Program-made: the position numbers and the translations under genes | In this document: piece by piece, positions 1 through 11,880 of the stretch | Numbering within the stretch: the first letter of the stretch is position 1 | Layout of the letters: every line of letters begins with the position of its first letter | Assembly (NCBI GenBank): GCA_030544235.1 | Contig: CM060464.1 | Location: 23,799,152 to 23,863,151, forward strand | Direction: 5' to 3' | DNA length: 64,000 nucleotides | Source of the DNA: Lepturacanthus savala | Taxonomy: Eukaryota; Chordata; Actinopteri; Scombriformes; Trichiuridae | The notes under the pieces: generated by a model | Databases searched by the model: none | The model's input: the letters and a program-made list of their open reading frames with translations, nothing else | What the model was told of the DNA's origin: nothing

Positions 1-958
1 AAAAACTAATGAAATAAATATAATTGGAGCAATTTATTTCCTTAAATGGTTGTCATGTGTCCATGTCTATGATAATTAAGTGTATTAGACTTACAAAATT
101 CATTTTTAATAATATAGAAAATCTAATCATTTTTATTCACTTCATTTTGTGAGTTATCAACTTCAAAACATGAGGTAATTAAAAAAGACCTTTACTGCAG
201 AAGGGAAAAATTATAATTCCTAATTAAAATGTAGAGTATAATGTGTGTAAATTATAGAGTAAAAGTAAGTAAGTCAAATTCTAAAAAAGACACTATTTTA
301 AAGCCAAAAAACGTAGATGTCATATCTTTTTGTCAAAAAAAGCACAACTAATCAGATTATTGGAACTATACAAATAAAGCCTTGTTTTAGTTTGTTAGTC
401 ACTGTTTGCTGCCTGACAAACACCCAGTCCAGGGAAAGAAGCTAATAAAAAATCTAAACAAACTAAATATCACCTAAGTCCTAAAGTACCATTTAGCCAA
501 AACTTCTGCGTCTGTGCAGCTCTCCACACAGACTCGTTGCTTGCATGCAACCATAGCAACCACATCCTGCTCAAACATGATTGATCCACACTAAACATAC
601 TGCACACGGCTCTGGAACTGTTTGCGGTCACAAAAGAGATTGTCCCTCTTCTACAGAGTCTATTCACATGCAAATATATGTTTATAGGCGTTGAGAAATA
701 ACCCTTGATCCTTTCCTCTAAAAACAGGTGTAAGACATCACAGTTTGTTGCTACCAATTACCTGACGGCATCTGCAACAGCAGAACAAAGGGATTTTGAC
801 ACGGACAAGTATCGCACTGTGCACTACATGGAAGTCTTAATTGTTTTTTGGCTGCCTGACTAACACTCTTAAGTTATAAGAAGGTAGAGCTACACTGTGA
901 TGAGCTCCTTCGCTTCTCTATCCTGCAGCTTGCTTTCTTTCATCTCCTCTTTGCTTGC
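1..958. other. Unassigned AT-rich DNA
   Basis: I see no gene, RNA or recognisable transposon here. The only long open frame, on the minus strand at 470-757, has no family resemblance and no exon-like boundaries. Confidence 0.6.
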
Positions 959-970
959 TTGGCCTTTCAG

Positions 971-1006
971 CACACACACACACACACACATACACACACA
1001 CACACA
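971..1006. repeat. (CA)n microsatellite
   Basis: About 18 CA units with one TA interruption near 991. Histidine/threonine-rich and cysteine/valine-rich open frames over this tract are translations of the repeat and not genes. Confidence 0.97.
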
Positions 1007-1170
1007 AACACTCATGCAGGCAAACAGAAATGGGACATAAACAATGCGAGTCGGGGTCATAAATGTTGCATTTCATTCTCTCTTCTGAGATTTGAAACAA
1101 TGTTTTGTTTGAGTGCTTTTCTGTCATCTTTTGTTTTCGAGTGGGTGCCTGAGTGCCTCGGGGTTGTCCC

Positions 1171-1198
1171 TGTGTGTGTGTGCGTGCATGTGTGTGTT
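1171..1198. repeat. Imperfect (TG)n microsatellite
   Basis: TG repeat interrupted by GC and CA, 165 bp after the (CA)n tract at 971. The two tracts are opposite in sense and could pair across the intervening DNA. Confidence 0.9.
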
Positions 1199-1204
1199 TC
1201 ATAA

Positions 1205-3250
1205 AGATCTTTGGGTAAAAAGGTTGAGCTGAGAACGCCTACTTGACAGAAAAATACAAGTATGGTGGTGCAGTCATTGGAGTCTGTGCCACCTTATCAG
1301 AACAGCACAAACCCCTCCGCCCATTTCTGCCTATCTAAGCCTACATCGAGTTGCTTTTGTATCCATTCTTTTTTCCTCCAGCTCCCGCTCTCTATCTTCC
1401 TCTCCCACCCTACGATCCTTGTAGATGGCGAGTACAGACAGTACAGAGAGTGGTTTGATCTCCTCTGCAATGTTCTTGGCATTGTTTGACATGAGCTGGT
1501 CTCTGGATGCACCAGATGGCAGCGGCTCAGGCTTTGGATGGAAGCTCAGATGCCGGCGGGCGTCAGCATATTTGCAGGCTTCACAAAATCTGCATTCCAC
1601 TCTTTCCCCATAAACCTTTTTTTTTTATAATTTCACCTGAAGTTGAATCTGAGAGCCATTCAAGGTCACTACCTCAACATGTAGTCAAACTAACACACCA
1701 GCACTGTTTTTTGTCCAGTTTAAAAGAAAAAAAAATAGGCTTAGATATGTTGCCTACAAAGATGCATGATCCAGCATGAGGATGATGATTTTACTGTGAA
1801 TGCGGTAGGTTTCATGACAGCATGCAAATTATATGTTGTGTGGGGATGTGAAAACTAAAAATACATTTGGTTTCAACAAATCTGAGATGACAAACATGTT
1901 AATGAAACACACAGCAGGTCTATTCAATGACACATTATAGCAAAAAAAAACAAAAAAAAAACTGAAAGACCTTCAGAACTTTTTTTTTTTTTTTTTTAAT
2001 TTACTGAATTTAATTACCTTCAGGAATTAAATTACTACTAGTCCCTGACCATGTCTTCCTCTAAACTATTGATTTTCAACCTCTGTGCTGGTATTGCAAG
2101 TGTGATACTGATTTCAACCATATCCTGCCTATACTGCCTATACGGCAGTCCTGCCTATTTTAATTGACATGCCAACCTCATTCATAAATACATTCAAAAA
2201 CATGTGCACTAACATTTGCACTAGTGTACATGCTGTCTGCTGTATTTAACTATTTTAAAACATATGCTATGCATTATTTAACGAGGTAGTTGATGTTCTT
2301 TACCTCTCTATCTGGGTGCTAAATCAACAAGGCCCTAGATGTATACTAAGTATTCCTATTCTATAATCTGCCTCTACTTATAAGGTCACTTTGCATATGC
2401 TCGCCTTCTATTAAAGAGCTTCCATTTGACTGGCAGCTTGCATGCAGTTGCTAATGCACAATTTGTGCTACATGGCGAAAGGTCACTGTGCACTGTGGGA
2501 AGTGTGTGTGTGACTGAGCAAAGAGGTGGGTGACACTGCGTCTGATTAGATAAAGTTGGCTCCCTGTCAACTTCCGTGTCACCCATCACCAAATAAACCT
2601 CAGTTTTCCACGCCGCACTTCTAATTAGCAGCAGACACGTTTGATGCACATCACCAGGAAAACTGCACAGCCAAATGTGCTTCAGAAAGGGCCACAGCTC
2701 CCAAGGTTGTGTTATTATTACATCAAATGAAAGGTATTGTGCGTGAAGTGTAACACCCATACACACGCACTCTTTGGTTAATAACTGTGATAATCTGCCA
2801 CAGGGGTGGCAGGAAGGTTCAAAAACACGTTTATGCTCACTTGATTAAATGGATTTTTTTTTTCTTTTTGGAACTATGCGCCACATAACTAACTATGATG
2901 TCAACATTTAGTATTAACGCTCTTGTTGTGTTGGTTTCATGTTAATCAATTTGACCTTTCCATTAAGACTCATTGTGTAAAATATTGATCATTCAAACTG
3001 TAATAAAACATATTCACCTCCGGTTATATTAGATTCTGTTTTTTAATCAACATAACTTACTGTGAACATTACAAGTTTTGAACTTCTATTTGTTATTTAT
3101 GTATGTTTCAGTGATCTGAACTTGCACATCTTGAATTTGAATCCTGAAAAAAACAATTTCTGGAATATGTTCACTATAAGAATTAATCAGATGAAAAATA
3201 GTCAACTGTTTATTACAGGTCAAAGTTACCAGGGACATTTGTTTTGAAAC
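1205..3250. other. Unassigned DNA with poly(A)/poly(T) tracts
   Basis: No gene or transposon recognised. It includes A-runs near 1940-1960 and a T-run of about 18 at 1981-1998. The minus-strand open frame at 2386-2766 (126 codons) has no recognisable domain and I do not support it as a gene. Confidence 0.5.
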
Positions 3251-3279
3251 CATTTAAAATTTTTACACAGTCAAACAAG

Positions 3280-3623
3280 TAAAACCTGCTGGCTGTTCAC
3301 GGTCAAAAATGACCAGAAAAATGGTGGTGGTGGTGTTGTGTGTTCATCCAGCTGTATCTGATTTCAATTCCTTATATTAATTTTGGTCTCCCCCATTCAT
3401 CTCTAATGATCGGACAGTTTTGACCGGAAACAACAAGAGTGTACAAAAGTTGAATAAAACACACAAAATTGTACGTAAATTAATACAATTTATTTTGTGT
3501 GCTAAAATCCTCTTTATGGACAAAGTCATGAAATCTTAGGTGAATCGATCAAATTAACCACATTTTTCAGAAACAAGAAGTTAAAACCGTCAGATTTGAC
3601 CAGGAGCACAACGCAGGGGTTAA
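3280..3623. mobile_element. piggyBac-like non-autonomous element ends (putative)
   Basis: Two short stretches resemble the termini of fish piggyBac-type MITEs. Near 3410-3445 there is a TTTTGACCGGAAACAACA-like stretch, and at about 3590-3623 a TTTGACC...CACAACGCAGG stretch runs into TTAA at 3620-3623, the piggyBac target site. A GGTCAAAAATGACC palindrome lies near 3300. A matching 5' terminus next to TTAA was not found; the nearest TTAA is at 3254-3257 and lacks the expected CCC start. There is no coding sequence. This rests on motif memory only, and it may be two nested or tandem damaged copies. Confidence 0.4.
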
Positions 3624-4175
3624 GGAGGATAGTCAATGAGTTACTCATATGACTCTAAACAGCAGGACAATCAGACAGGTGGTAACCATGATATCTATTT
3701 TGGTCCAGACTTAAATATATCAACTTCTACTAAATGTATTGCCATGACATTATTTTGTGCTGGAGTATGAATTCTACTGTTCATCTGTCTTTATTCCATA
3801 CTTCACTCCACTAAATCCATTCCCATCCCATTCCATTCATGGGTTGATGCTTTCTGCAGTTAACAGCTATTTTGAGTCCATTAATCTGTCATTATTGAAA
3901 CGATTCATCGTTCATGATTCATAATTTGTTTGGATCATAAAATAATGTAAAATGTTGATCACTGTTTCCTGACACCAAAGATGCAACAGTCTGCAACGCA
4001 ATGATCATGAGTTTACTAAAGACTGAAAAAAACAGAAAATAATACGATTTAGGTAGCTGGAACCAGAGAATTGGGGTATTTTCTTCTTAAAAGTGACTCA
4101 AATCGATTGATTGATTAATGTAATAGTTAATATAATGATTAACATAATGTAATACCTATATTAAATTCTTTTTGA

Positions 4176-4261
4176 AAAGTACTATTAATAGTTATTAAAT
4201 ATAGAAGCAGAGGACTAGAACCTTATATTAATAGTTGTTATATTTAACAACTATTAATAGT

Positions 4262-4342
<81 letters not shown>

Positions 4343-4360
4343 CTCTAGTCCTCTGCTTCT
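4176..4360. repeat. Overlapping inverted repeats around a (TA)n array
   Basis: Two perfect inverted repeats overlap here. Arm 1, AAAGTACTATTAATAGTT (4176-4193), is the reverse complement of 4249-4266. Arm 2, AGAAGCAGAGGACTAG (4203-4218), is the reverse complement of 4345-4360. The (TA)n tract lies inside the second pair. The structure could be the ends of a small inverted-repeat element, or a hairpin-forming replication product. No coding sequence is present. Confidence 0.85.
4266..4339. repeat. (TA)37 microsatellite
   Basis: Uninterrupted TA dinucleotides over 74 bp, flanked by perfect 16-bp inverted arms (4203-4218 and 4345-4360). It is self-complementary, so cruciform extrusion is plausible. 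Confidence 0.98.
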
Positions 4361-5034
4361 CTTCTGCATTTGGCCACGAGTTCTCATCAATACCAATGAT
4401 TGTTGTCCTCCTTTCATCAGAGACCACTGCTCTTGGCCTTTCTCTCCTTTCTCCTCCACACATTCTCTCTCTTGTTATTGTATCTCTCCCACCATCCTGT
4501 CTTCCTTGATCCATCTTTCCACAGAAAAATCATTCCAAAGCCGTCCCCCTATTATCTGTTTGATAGGCCTAATGAGCTTTCAGCCGTGTTTGGAATGATT
4601 ATTGCAAACATTCTGCTCAGATCTTCTCTGAAATTTGCCGTCATTCTATTCTGAATGTGTGTCTAACAATATTGAAGAAAAAAGAAGTAGCGTTGGTGGT
4701 GTATGATAAATGGAAAAAAAAAATAGTTTTGTTGAATGTGTTCGTTAAATGCATTTTGAGTGAAAAGTTTGAAAAAACAGCTGTTTTGCTGACTGCCAAA
4801 TTAGCTTTTTTTAAGCAAACTTATTATAACTAGGAAGTTTGTTTTTGACAGGGCATGTTTGTAGTGTACTGTACTAATACTGAATTTGTCATATTCAAAT
4901 TAGCATGTTCTGGGCCTCTGGACACATTATATATATAGATCCTCGCTTGGAATTCAGCTGGAGAATCGATGGGGGGAGGGGAATTGATGCCTGCCCTGGG
5001 GCCCCTTTACAGGTATGTCCAGCCATGGATTGAG

Positions 5035-5058
5035 ACACACACACACACACACACACAC
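5035..5058. repeat. (CA)n microsatellite
   Basis: About 12 uninterrupted AC units. Confidence 0.95.
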
Positions 5059-5180
5059 TTGTTTGAAGCTGCCATTCAACGGGTTTCTGGTACATAGTGG
5101 TCAATGAAGACAAAGCGGAATGGTGAAATATTAATACAGGCTATTGTATTCAGGTTTGCTGGCAGCGACTGATTGTCTGC

Positions 5181-5215
5181 TGTGTGTATGAGTGTGTGTA
5201 TGTGTGTGTGTGTGT
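5181..5215. repeat. Imperfect (TG)n microsatellite
   Basis: TG repeat with TATG and AGTG interruptions. A run of 16 T follows at 5248-5263, and another short TG/CA tract lies at 5358-5390. Confidence 0.92.
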
Positions 5216-6440
5216 TTATGTATCTTACAGCACACACATCCTGTGGCTTTTTTTTTTTTTTTTATCTAGCGAGGTGCAGCTGAGCTTCCGAGAAGTACAT
5301 GGCGCCGAGATAGAATTGGTTCAATATGATGGAGTAAACTGATCAGCTTTGAAAGAAAGATGTGTGTGTGTGTGCATGTGTGCACACACGTTTGTAATCA
5401 TCAGACATACCCAATCTGCCCTGGAGACAGTGTGTAAAGATGTCTATGATAATTCATCCACTATAAATGAACCTCCATTTATAGATTTTAATGAAATCCT
5501 AATTGCCAGCTTAATACACTCCCCTACTTTTATGGAGACATAAGTAATAGGCAAGGGGACATGAAATTATTTTATTCTGATATTTATTACACCCATTTGA
5601 CTCCTTTGCAATAAAGTTCAAAATTAGATCCAGGCTGAAAATTATCTAACAAATGATATCATTTGAATCACCTAATTAGATGGGACAATCTCCCCTGTTT
5701 GACAGAGGAGGTTTAACTCGCGTAATTATACAAAAATATAGAATGTGAGCGCTGTTGTTGCCTGTGGGAACATCTATGCTGAAGCAGACAGAAGGAAGAA
5801 AAGACACTTTTCACAGGAGTCATTTATAGTTACTATATATGTGATTGACTCTTTTATGACTCTTTTATGATAGGTGCTGCATGTCAGGGTTTTCTCTTTA
5901 ATCCATTTTCATATCAGTAGTCAGCACTCTATGGCCATCTACACATGTATTGATTGACTGTTAAGATTTTCCAATCAACCAAAAGTAGACTGAAATGTTC
6001 TTGAATTTATTTTTAGGACAAGATGAGACTAAAGTGTTTCAACTTTTTGTTAAAGTTCTATATGTAATATTCAGGAAGCAATTCACATTCATAATATGTT
6101 TTTTGATTGCAAAGGAGTGAATGGGTAGAAATTTAGAGGTTAAGTTGAGTTAAGTTGAAATTAAAAAAAAAAAAAAAATGAGACATTCCCTGGCTTTCTG
6201 GTTGCTGTCCACTTAGAGTGATCTAAAATAAATTAGTAAGAAAAGACAAAACTTAAATTACTGTAACATGGACAATCATTGTTTTCTTGAAAGGTTGAAT
6301 ATAAACCATTAAATGACTGTAATTATTTGTCCAAACTTAATAAATGCGTAACTATGTCACAGGTCATGAGACATTAGTGTATACATTCATATTCCTGTTT
6401 GTGGGAATTAGTTAGTGGGTCCTATAAATAAATACTAGTA

Positions 6441-6443
<3 letters not shown>

Positions 6444-6493
<50 letters not shown>
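6444..6493. repeat. (TA)25 microsatellite
   Basis: Uninterrupted TA dinucleotides over 50 bp. The tyrosine/isoleucine open frame across it is an artefact. Confidence 0.97.
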
Positions 6494-6496
<3 letters not shown>

Positions 6497-8624
6497 TACA
6501 CTTATTCTTATATAAGGGTGTGTGTCTGGGGGGATTTCCACTTTTCAAAGAAGAATTGAATCTTAATATACCACTACAAAAGTGTCCCAGTTTAACAGGG
6601 AATCTATGCAAGGTAAATTCAGGGGAAGAGAGATGCATCAACCACAGCCTTTTGTTATTTCACATCACTTTCCCCAACTCTAGCTGGCGGTGAAGCTTCT
6701 TTTTCCTGATTTCTGCTGTCTGCCTTATCAGCTGCCCTCCACTTGTCCCACGGTCCCCACACTATGCCATTGCTTTTCCTTGGCCCCTACTACCAACCAA
6801 AGCTGGAGTCCATATGCCAAGCGGACACAGGCTGCTGCGCCTCAGGCTCTCTGAGGTTCCTCTGTAGCGGTGGTGTTCGGTTCTGGCTGCTGGTTGCTGC
6901 TCCCCTTCTTCTGTGTGCTCGCCAGTGCTCCTTCACACCTGTCCTGGGTCTGTGTAACCTTCAAGGGTCATCAGACAAAATGCTACATGCATATTGTATT
7001 ATTTCAAATAATGATAACCACTCTGCAATCACAGTTGCATATGCATAAAACATGCATAATAACTGACCCCATGACATGTGGTCCCAGCCATTAACAGTGC
7101 AGGGTGTGTGAGGTTGTATAAACACATAGCAATGAGGTGATTTCATTCTTCCTGACAACCAAAGATGTTTCTTGTTGATATATTTACGCTACATGAAAAA
7201 ATTGGCAGGTGCATGTGTATTTTATCTGTGTTTCAGAACATAATCTCTGTGAAATAATTAAACATTTTATTTCTGTTTCACAGTACTGTTCTTGGTACCA
7301 CCATCCAGTCCCTGTCTTCGTTCACTATCACTCTTTCATCTCACTTGTGGGGACCTGGGGAAGACTTTGAATAAACAGAAACTAACAAATCCTGCATAGA
7401 ACATTGTTACCATTCTTAAAGTTATTTTTTCATATCTAGGGGGAAAAAAAGGTAAAGTCATTTCTGGAAGTGAATCTGGGTAAATATTATTTTCCCATGC
7501 AGAGACTACAGGTCTATTACTAACTGTTTCAGTCAATGCTGTTTGCTTTGTATTCTTCAATTTAAATGCATTTAGTTGAGAGCATCAGCTGTATTGAATT
7601 TTTGTTTTTAGTGTATCTGCAATTTATTTTTCATCCACTCCAACAACTTTACTTCCATTCATTGTGTCAACAGCAGCAACCTTGGATGGAAATTGATTTA
7701 CCTAATAGCTTCCAATACCTCCAAAATGCATCTAAATCACTGTGACGAGCTGGAAGTGGTTTTAATGAAAAGAATTCAGATAGCCAGCATACAGACACAG
7801 ACACAGAACAGTAGTGATTTAAAGAGTGATTACGAAACCCCCTGCATTTCGCTGTATCACCAGCTTTGCTGCTTGAGGCCAATTCTGGCATTTCTCCCTC
7901 GGCTGCATGTGTTTGTTTGGTGACTGATTTCAAGTATCTGCTTGTAACTTGTAAAGGAAACACAATTCATGATAAAACAACATATTAGTCACACAACTTG
8001 AATATCAACATACACGTGAGACTATAAACCACCAACAAAAAACAAAGTACAGTAGCGCTATCTCCATTCTTAACTTCAAACGACTTCATGGCACATTTAA
8101 ATGCCCCTTGTTAACTCTGAAATATATGCTCAGAGGTCGTTAAAAATGGGAAAGTGCCCATTTATTTTTTTTTCCATTTGTTGAAATACAAATATCTGTC
8201 TTTACTTTTTTATTCTTCAACTGCAGCAGTTTTTAAACTGGAAAATTTCCTCTGGGGAACATTTGAAAGGGCTCCAGGGGCTACTGCTGGAGTGTGTGTA
8301 TTGTATATTATTATTATTATGATAAGCTTCTATAGACATTTCAAGCAAATAGTACTAGTAAATTTATGATAGTATATACAAGGAGCACACTAACACAAAC
8401 ATTTTATTTTCCAGTTGCCTGCAACTTCGCTGCTTGCTACGTGATTTTAAAACACATCTTATCTAGATTTATACCACTCTTTTAAACTCTTCTTTTAAAC
8501 CCTGGCAGTTTTAACTGTTGTTTTTTAAAGAGGCTTTTAAAACTGTCATTTTTAAAACTAGTGAGTTATAAGTTGTTGTCTGCCTCTAGCTAGCAGGACA
8601 TAAACACAAGCCCAATGAGCCGCC

Positions 8625-9400
8625 ATGGCCACACTGGTCGCAGCCAACTCACCTGGAGAGATGGAAAATCTCATGAGCAAAGCAAACAAAAAGATTACAG
8701 ACCTCCTTGTGAGCTGCAGAGGAAGGAGTCCCTGCTGACCCCCATCAGGTCTCGTCTCCCCATGCTGCCCAGCTGGCTGGACATGTCATAAACCAGGGAG
8801 CCACCACAGAACACTACCTTCGGACCAACACTTCTCTGGGAGCCATGGTCATCTACAGGCAGAGGCGAACTCTGCGTGGGGCCCTGGGGCTCCTTTTACC
8901 CCAGCTTTGTTCACGAATGAGAGGCCAGGGACCCAGTACCAGCACTAGGAAACTGCACCTGATTTCATGACCTTAAATTTATTGCCTACACTGATGGACA
9001 TCACAGCTTTCCCTCCACTCATGGCTAGCTGCCCTCCAGCAGGTGGATGTCCAAAAAGGAGCCATCTGCCTCCACTGTCCTGCTCCTCATCCCAGGGAGA
9101 TGGCTAGTTAAGGACATGGTGTGCTGCCACTCTTCCCGTTTTCCAGTGCCAACCCAACTCAGCCACCCTGGTGCTGGGGTGGCTGAGTTGGCTTGCCCCC
9201 CCAAAGGTCATCATTGGGGACTCCATCGTAAGGCATGTCCACAGGAGGTGGTTGTTCGTCGTTCATCATGTCGTTTCCCGTCGCCAGACGGGCTCCACTT
9301 GAGCCAAGAAGGTGCCAGCATGCTGTCTGCCAACTTAGCACACAATGTGCACCATGCCAATCTCTCCACTCCTTACCGGCTGATCTGTCCACTGACTGAT
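8625..9400 (+). pseudogene. L2-type ORF1 relic with SGNH-esterase motifs
   Basis: The ATG at 8625 sits in a perfect vertebrate initiation context (GCCGCCATGG), and the first codons read MATLVAANSPGEMENLMSKA before stops appear. VIIGDSIVRHV at 9207-9239 matches the GDS serine block of the SGNH/GDSL esterase found in ORF1 of some L2/CR1-type LINEs. DGLHLSQEGASMLS, starting at 9287 in a different frame, matches its C-terminal Asp-x-x-His block. In intact proteins these blocks are far apart. Here under 50 bp separates them, so the domain core is deleted and a frameshift joins the ends. Family assignment is from motifs; no function remains. Confidence 0.65.
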
Positions 9401-9539
9401 GTCCCCCTAGTCCTTGCTCCTATGCATCAAGTTCCACCTCTAACCACCATACACACAACACTAGACAACAACCTATTCACACCAACATTTCACCAATTAA
9501 CATCATCAACAAACCAGACACCACTATGCTTGTTCTGTG

Positions 9540-10260
9540 AACTATAACAATCTAAGATTGCTCCCAAAATACCAAACATCTACATCTTCACGTAATAAGT
9601 CACCTGTAACCATCAACATGTCACTTTTAAATTTGTAACAATTCCTTAGAGATAAATGTATTATTAATTACTTAGTTTTAGATAATAAGACTGTTTTTAA
9701 CTGAAACTTGGCTGAATACATGGCTGGGAACATGTCAGACAGCCACATCACAACAGGGGATGCACTCTGGATCTGTATATTAGCTATGGCCTCTCGGTCA
9801 GTCTGTCCTCTGTTGTTGACTTGGTTGTGTCCGACGATTACTGTGTGCTTTTTGATGTCACCGCGGGAGGCCATGGAGAACTGTCAGGAAATGCTATATT
9901 ACCTCTAAGGTGACTGTCATTTTAAATACACATTCTCCAGTACTTTTACCTGCACCTCGTGATTTTATTGTTGATAATTTTAACAGTGAATTAAGGACTT
10001 TAGCTTTAGCTATTGTTGCTCTGCCAGTTTTAAAGAAAGTTTAAACCAAACATACAATGCCACAGAGAAACAAAATCATCAACTGAAAATAAATTGTAGG
10101 GTGGTAGGGAGAAAATGGAGGAAATATAATTTGACTTCCAATTATCAGATATATTGTGAGCAATTGACTTCACAATAATAACCCTAAAATCGTTTTTATT
10201 ACAATTGACCATTTAATTAATTCAGGTACCCGAAAACATCAACACCTTCCAACAAACTCT
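9540..10260 (+). pseudogene. L2-type endonuclease region relic
   Basis: Between the ORF1 relic and the reverse transcriptase relic the translation gives only scattered matches to the LINE apurinic-type endonuclease. These include an LDNKTVF...ETWL-like block near 9675-9715, where intact copies have the TETW motif. A VP..FQQTLCEDFADYFRGKI-like stretch near 10230-10300 matches the spacer that follows the endonuclease. Stops are frequent. The call depends largely on position within the element. Confidence 0.5.
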
Positions 10261-10589
10261 CTGTGAGGACTTTGCAGACTACTTCAGAGGTAAAATTGAT
10301 TTTATTGACTCCACAATTTAAGTAATCAAAGCCCTATTTCAAATGTGTGTTTTACCCTGATGAAACACCTGGACAGTTGTGTCCTGTTTGATGCCGATAG
10401 GCTTGGTAGAGTGATTTCCAAGTTAAACCAACAATCTGCCTTTTAGACCGGATCCCAACATCACGTTTTATGAATTTTATGGATTCTGAAGTTGAGCCTT
10501 TAAACTTTCTAAATAATTCTCTTCAGACTGACACCTTCCATACAGTTTTTAAAACAGCTATGGTGAGAAAAACTATTTGGATCTTAGAA

Positions 10590-11697
10590 CTATTAATAAT
10601 TACAGACAAGTATCCAACGTACCATTTTTCAAAATGCTTGCATTCAGCTGAATGACTTTATTTAACCATGTAATCAAAGAGAATTTTCAGTCTGGTTTTA
10701 GAATAAATCACAGTACAGGCTGCTCTTTTAAAAGTTGTTGACCTCCGGTGCAGTTTGGACACACACAAGCTTTCAGTCCTTGTGCTACTGGATATAAGTG
10801 CTGCATTTGATACAGTGGATGACATTATTCTTTTAAATAGACTCAAACACCTGCTTGGCCTCTCTGGTACTATTCTTAAGCAGTTCATTTCTTATCTCAA
10901 AGACAGGATGGTAAGTTTGGATGCATGCTCCTTGATAATACATGAAATAAAGTTTGGTGTGCCCCAAGGATCAATTTTAGGCCCGGTTCTTTTTTAATTT
11001 ATTCATGCTTTCACTTGGCAATGTCATCAGGAGACATGGTATGAGTTTTCATAGCTATGCTGATGATACACAGCTGTATATTTCCATGTCTCCTGATGAC
11101 ACAGGGCCACTGTGTCATCAACTTTTATCAAAACTACGGACATTGTCTTTAAAAACATCCAATCAAGTAAAAAAAAATCTAGGCATCATTTTTGACTATG
11201 AGCTCAAATTTATTCCACATATTAAATCTGTAAAAACAGGATTTTATCATTTAAAGAATATAGCCAGAGTCTGCCCATTTCTCTCTGGGGAAAACAGAAA
11301 GATGCTGATGCATGCTTTTATCTTCAGCCGTATTGATTATTGCAATGCCCTGCTTTCTGGTCTTCCTAAAAAGAACATCATAAGTCTATAACTTTTACAG
11401 AACACATCAGCACATGTGCTGATGAGAACCAGACGGCAGACACTTATACCAGTTTTAAAATCACAGCATTGGCTCCTTGTGTGTTTCAGGATCGATTTTA
11501 AGGTTCTCTTAATGGTTTTTAAATGTCTTCAGGGTCTTGGGCCTTCTTATCTCTCTGAACTGCTTTTTCCTCAGGTCCTCCAACACTGGCCTTTTATCTA
11601 TTCCCAGAGTAAAAACATGTACATACGGTGAGGCATCCTTCCAGTTTTATGGTCCCCGATTACTGAACAACCTGCCAGAGGAAATGAGGGCCAGAGA

Positions 11698-11756
<59 letters not shown>

Positions 11757-11760
11757 GATA
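10590..11760 (+). pseudogene. L2-type reverse transcriptase relic
   Basis: The best preserved part of this element. NYRQVSNVPF starts near 10597. The frame at 10755-10997 holds the first catalytic block (LLDISAAFDTVDDIILLNRL) and GVPQGSILGP. A frameshift leads to 11005-11391, with YADD at 11056-11067, KNLGIIFDYELKF and MHAFIFSRIDYCNALLSGLP. The 11416-11760 frames carry the C-terminal HWL..CFRIDFKVLLMVFKC and YGPRLLNNLPEE blocks. About 40-60 codons usually found between the YADD block and the LGIIFD block are missing near 11140-11175. Frameshifts and stops make this a pseudogene although the metal-binding aspartates survive. Confidence 0.85.
11701..11753. repeat. (TA)26 microsatellite inside LINE coding relic
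   Basis: Uninterrupted TA repeat. It lies between the LINE segments MRARDC (before) and RPKTHFYH (after), which are close together in related elements, so the repeat expanded within the coding region after the copy inserted. Confidence 0.95.
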
Positions 11761-11880
11761 GGCCCAAGACCCACTTTTATCATATTTTTATTTTAATTTT
11801 ATTTTGTTTAATGTTTGTTATACTCTTACACTTAATCTGGATTTTTATTTTTTTATTTAATTTACATTTTTTTTTACTTC

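Larger units (their letters stand above)
4361..8400. other. Unassigned DNA with scattered microsatellites
   Basis: No gene recognised. Apart from the simple repeats listed separately I see no known transposon. The 6743-7048 segment is less AT-rich and open for 101 codons, but its translation resembles no family I know. The tryptophan-, cysteine- and phenylalanine-rich frames here look like chance openings. Confidence 0.5.
8600..11880 (+). mobile_element. L2-type LINE, near full length, decayed
   Basis: A non-LTR retrotransposon relic read from fragments in all three plus frames. In order they are: an ORF1 start with esterase motifs (8625-9400), an endonuclease relic (about 9540-10250), and reverse transcriptase blocks (10590-11760). 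The reverse transcriptase fragments carry DISAAFDTVD, GVPQGSILGP, YADDTQLY, SRIDYCNALLSGLPKK and YGEASFQFYGPRLLNNLPEE in the order expected for the L2 clade. Many stops and frameshifts show the copy is dead. A (TA)n array interrupts the last coding segment. The 5' boundary is uncertain (8400-8620) and so is the 3' end (11800-11900). The L2 call is from motif recognition. Confidence 0.85.

Noticed and set aside
918..1204. Open frames rich in His-Thr or Cys-Val (also at 30065-30338, 35845, 50034, 50376)
   Set aside because: They are translations of (CA)n/(TG)n microsatellites.
2386..2766. 126-codon minus-strand open frame
   Set aside because: No recognisable domain, no exon borders, and composition typical of chance frames.
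4254..4514. Open frames with long Tyr-Ile runs (also at 6435, 11598, 34218, 40457, 43024, 52448)
   Set aside because: They are translations of (TA)n arrays with no other protein features.
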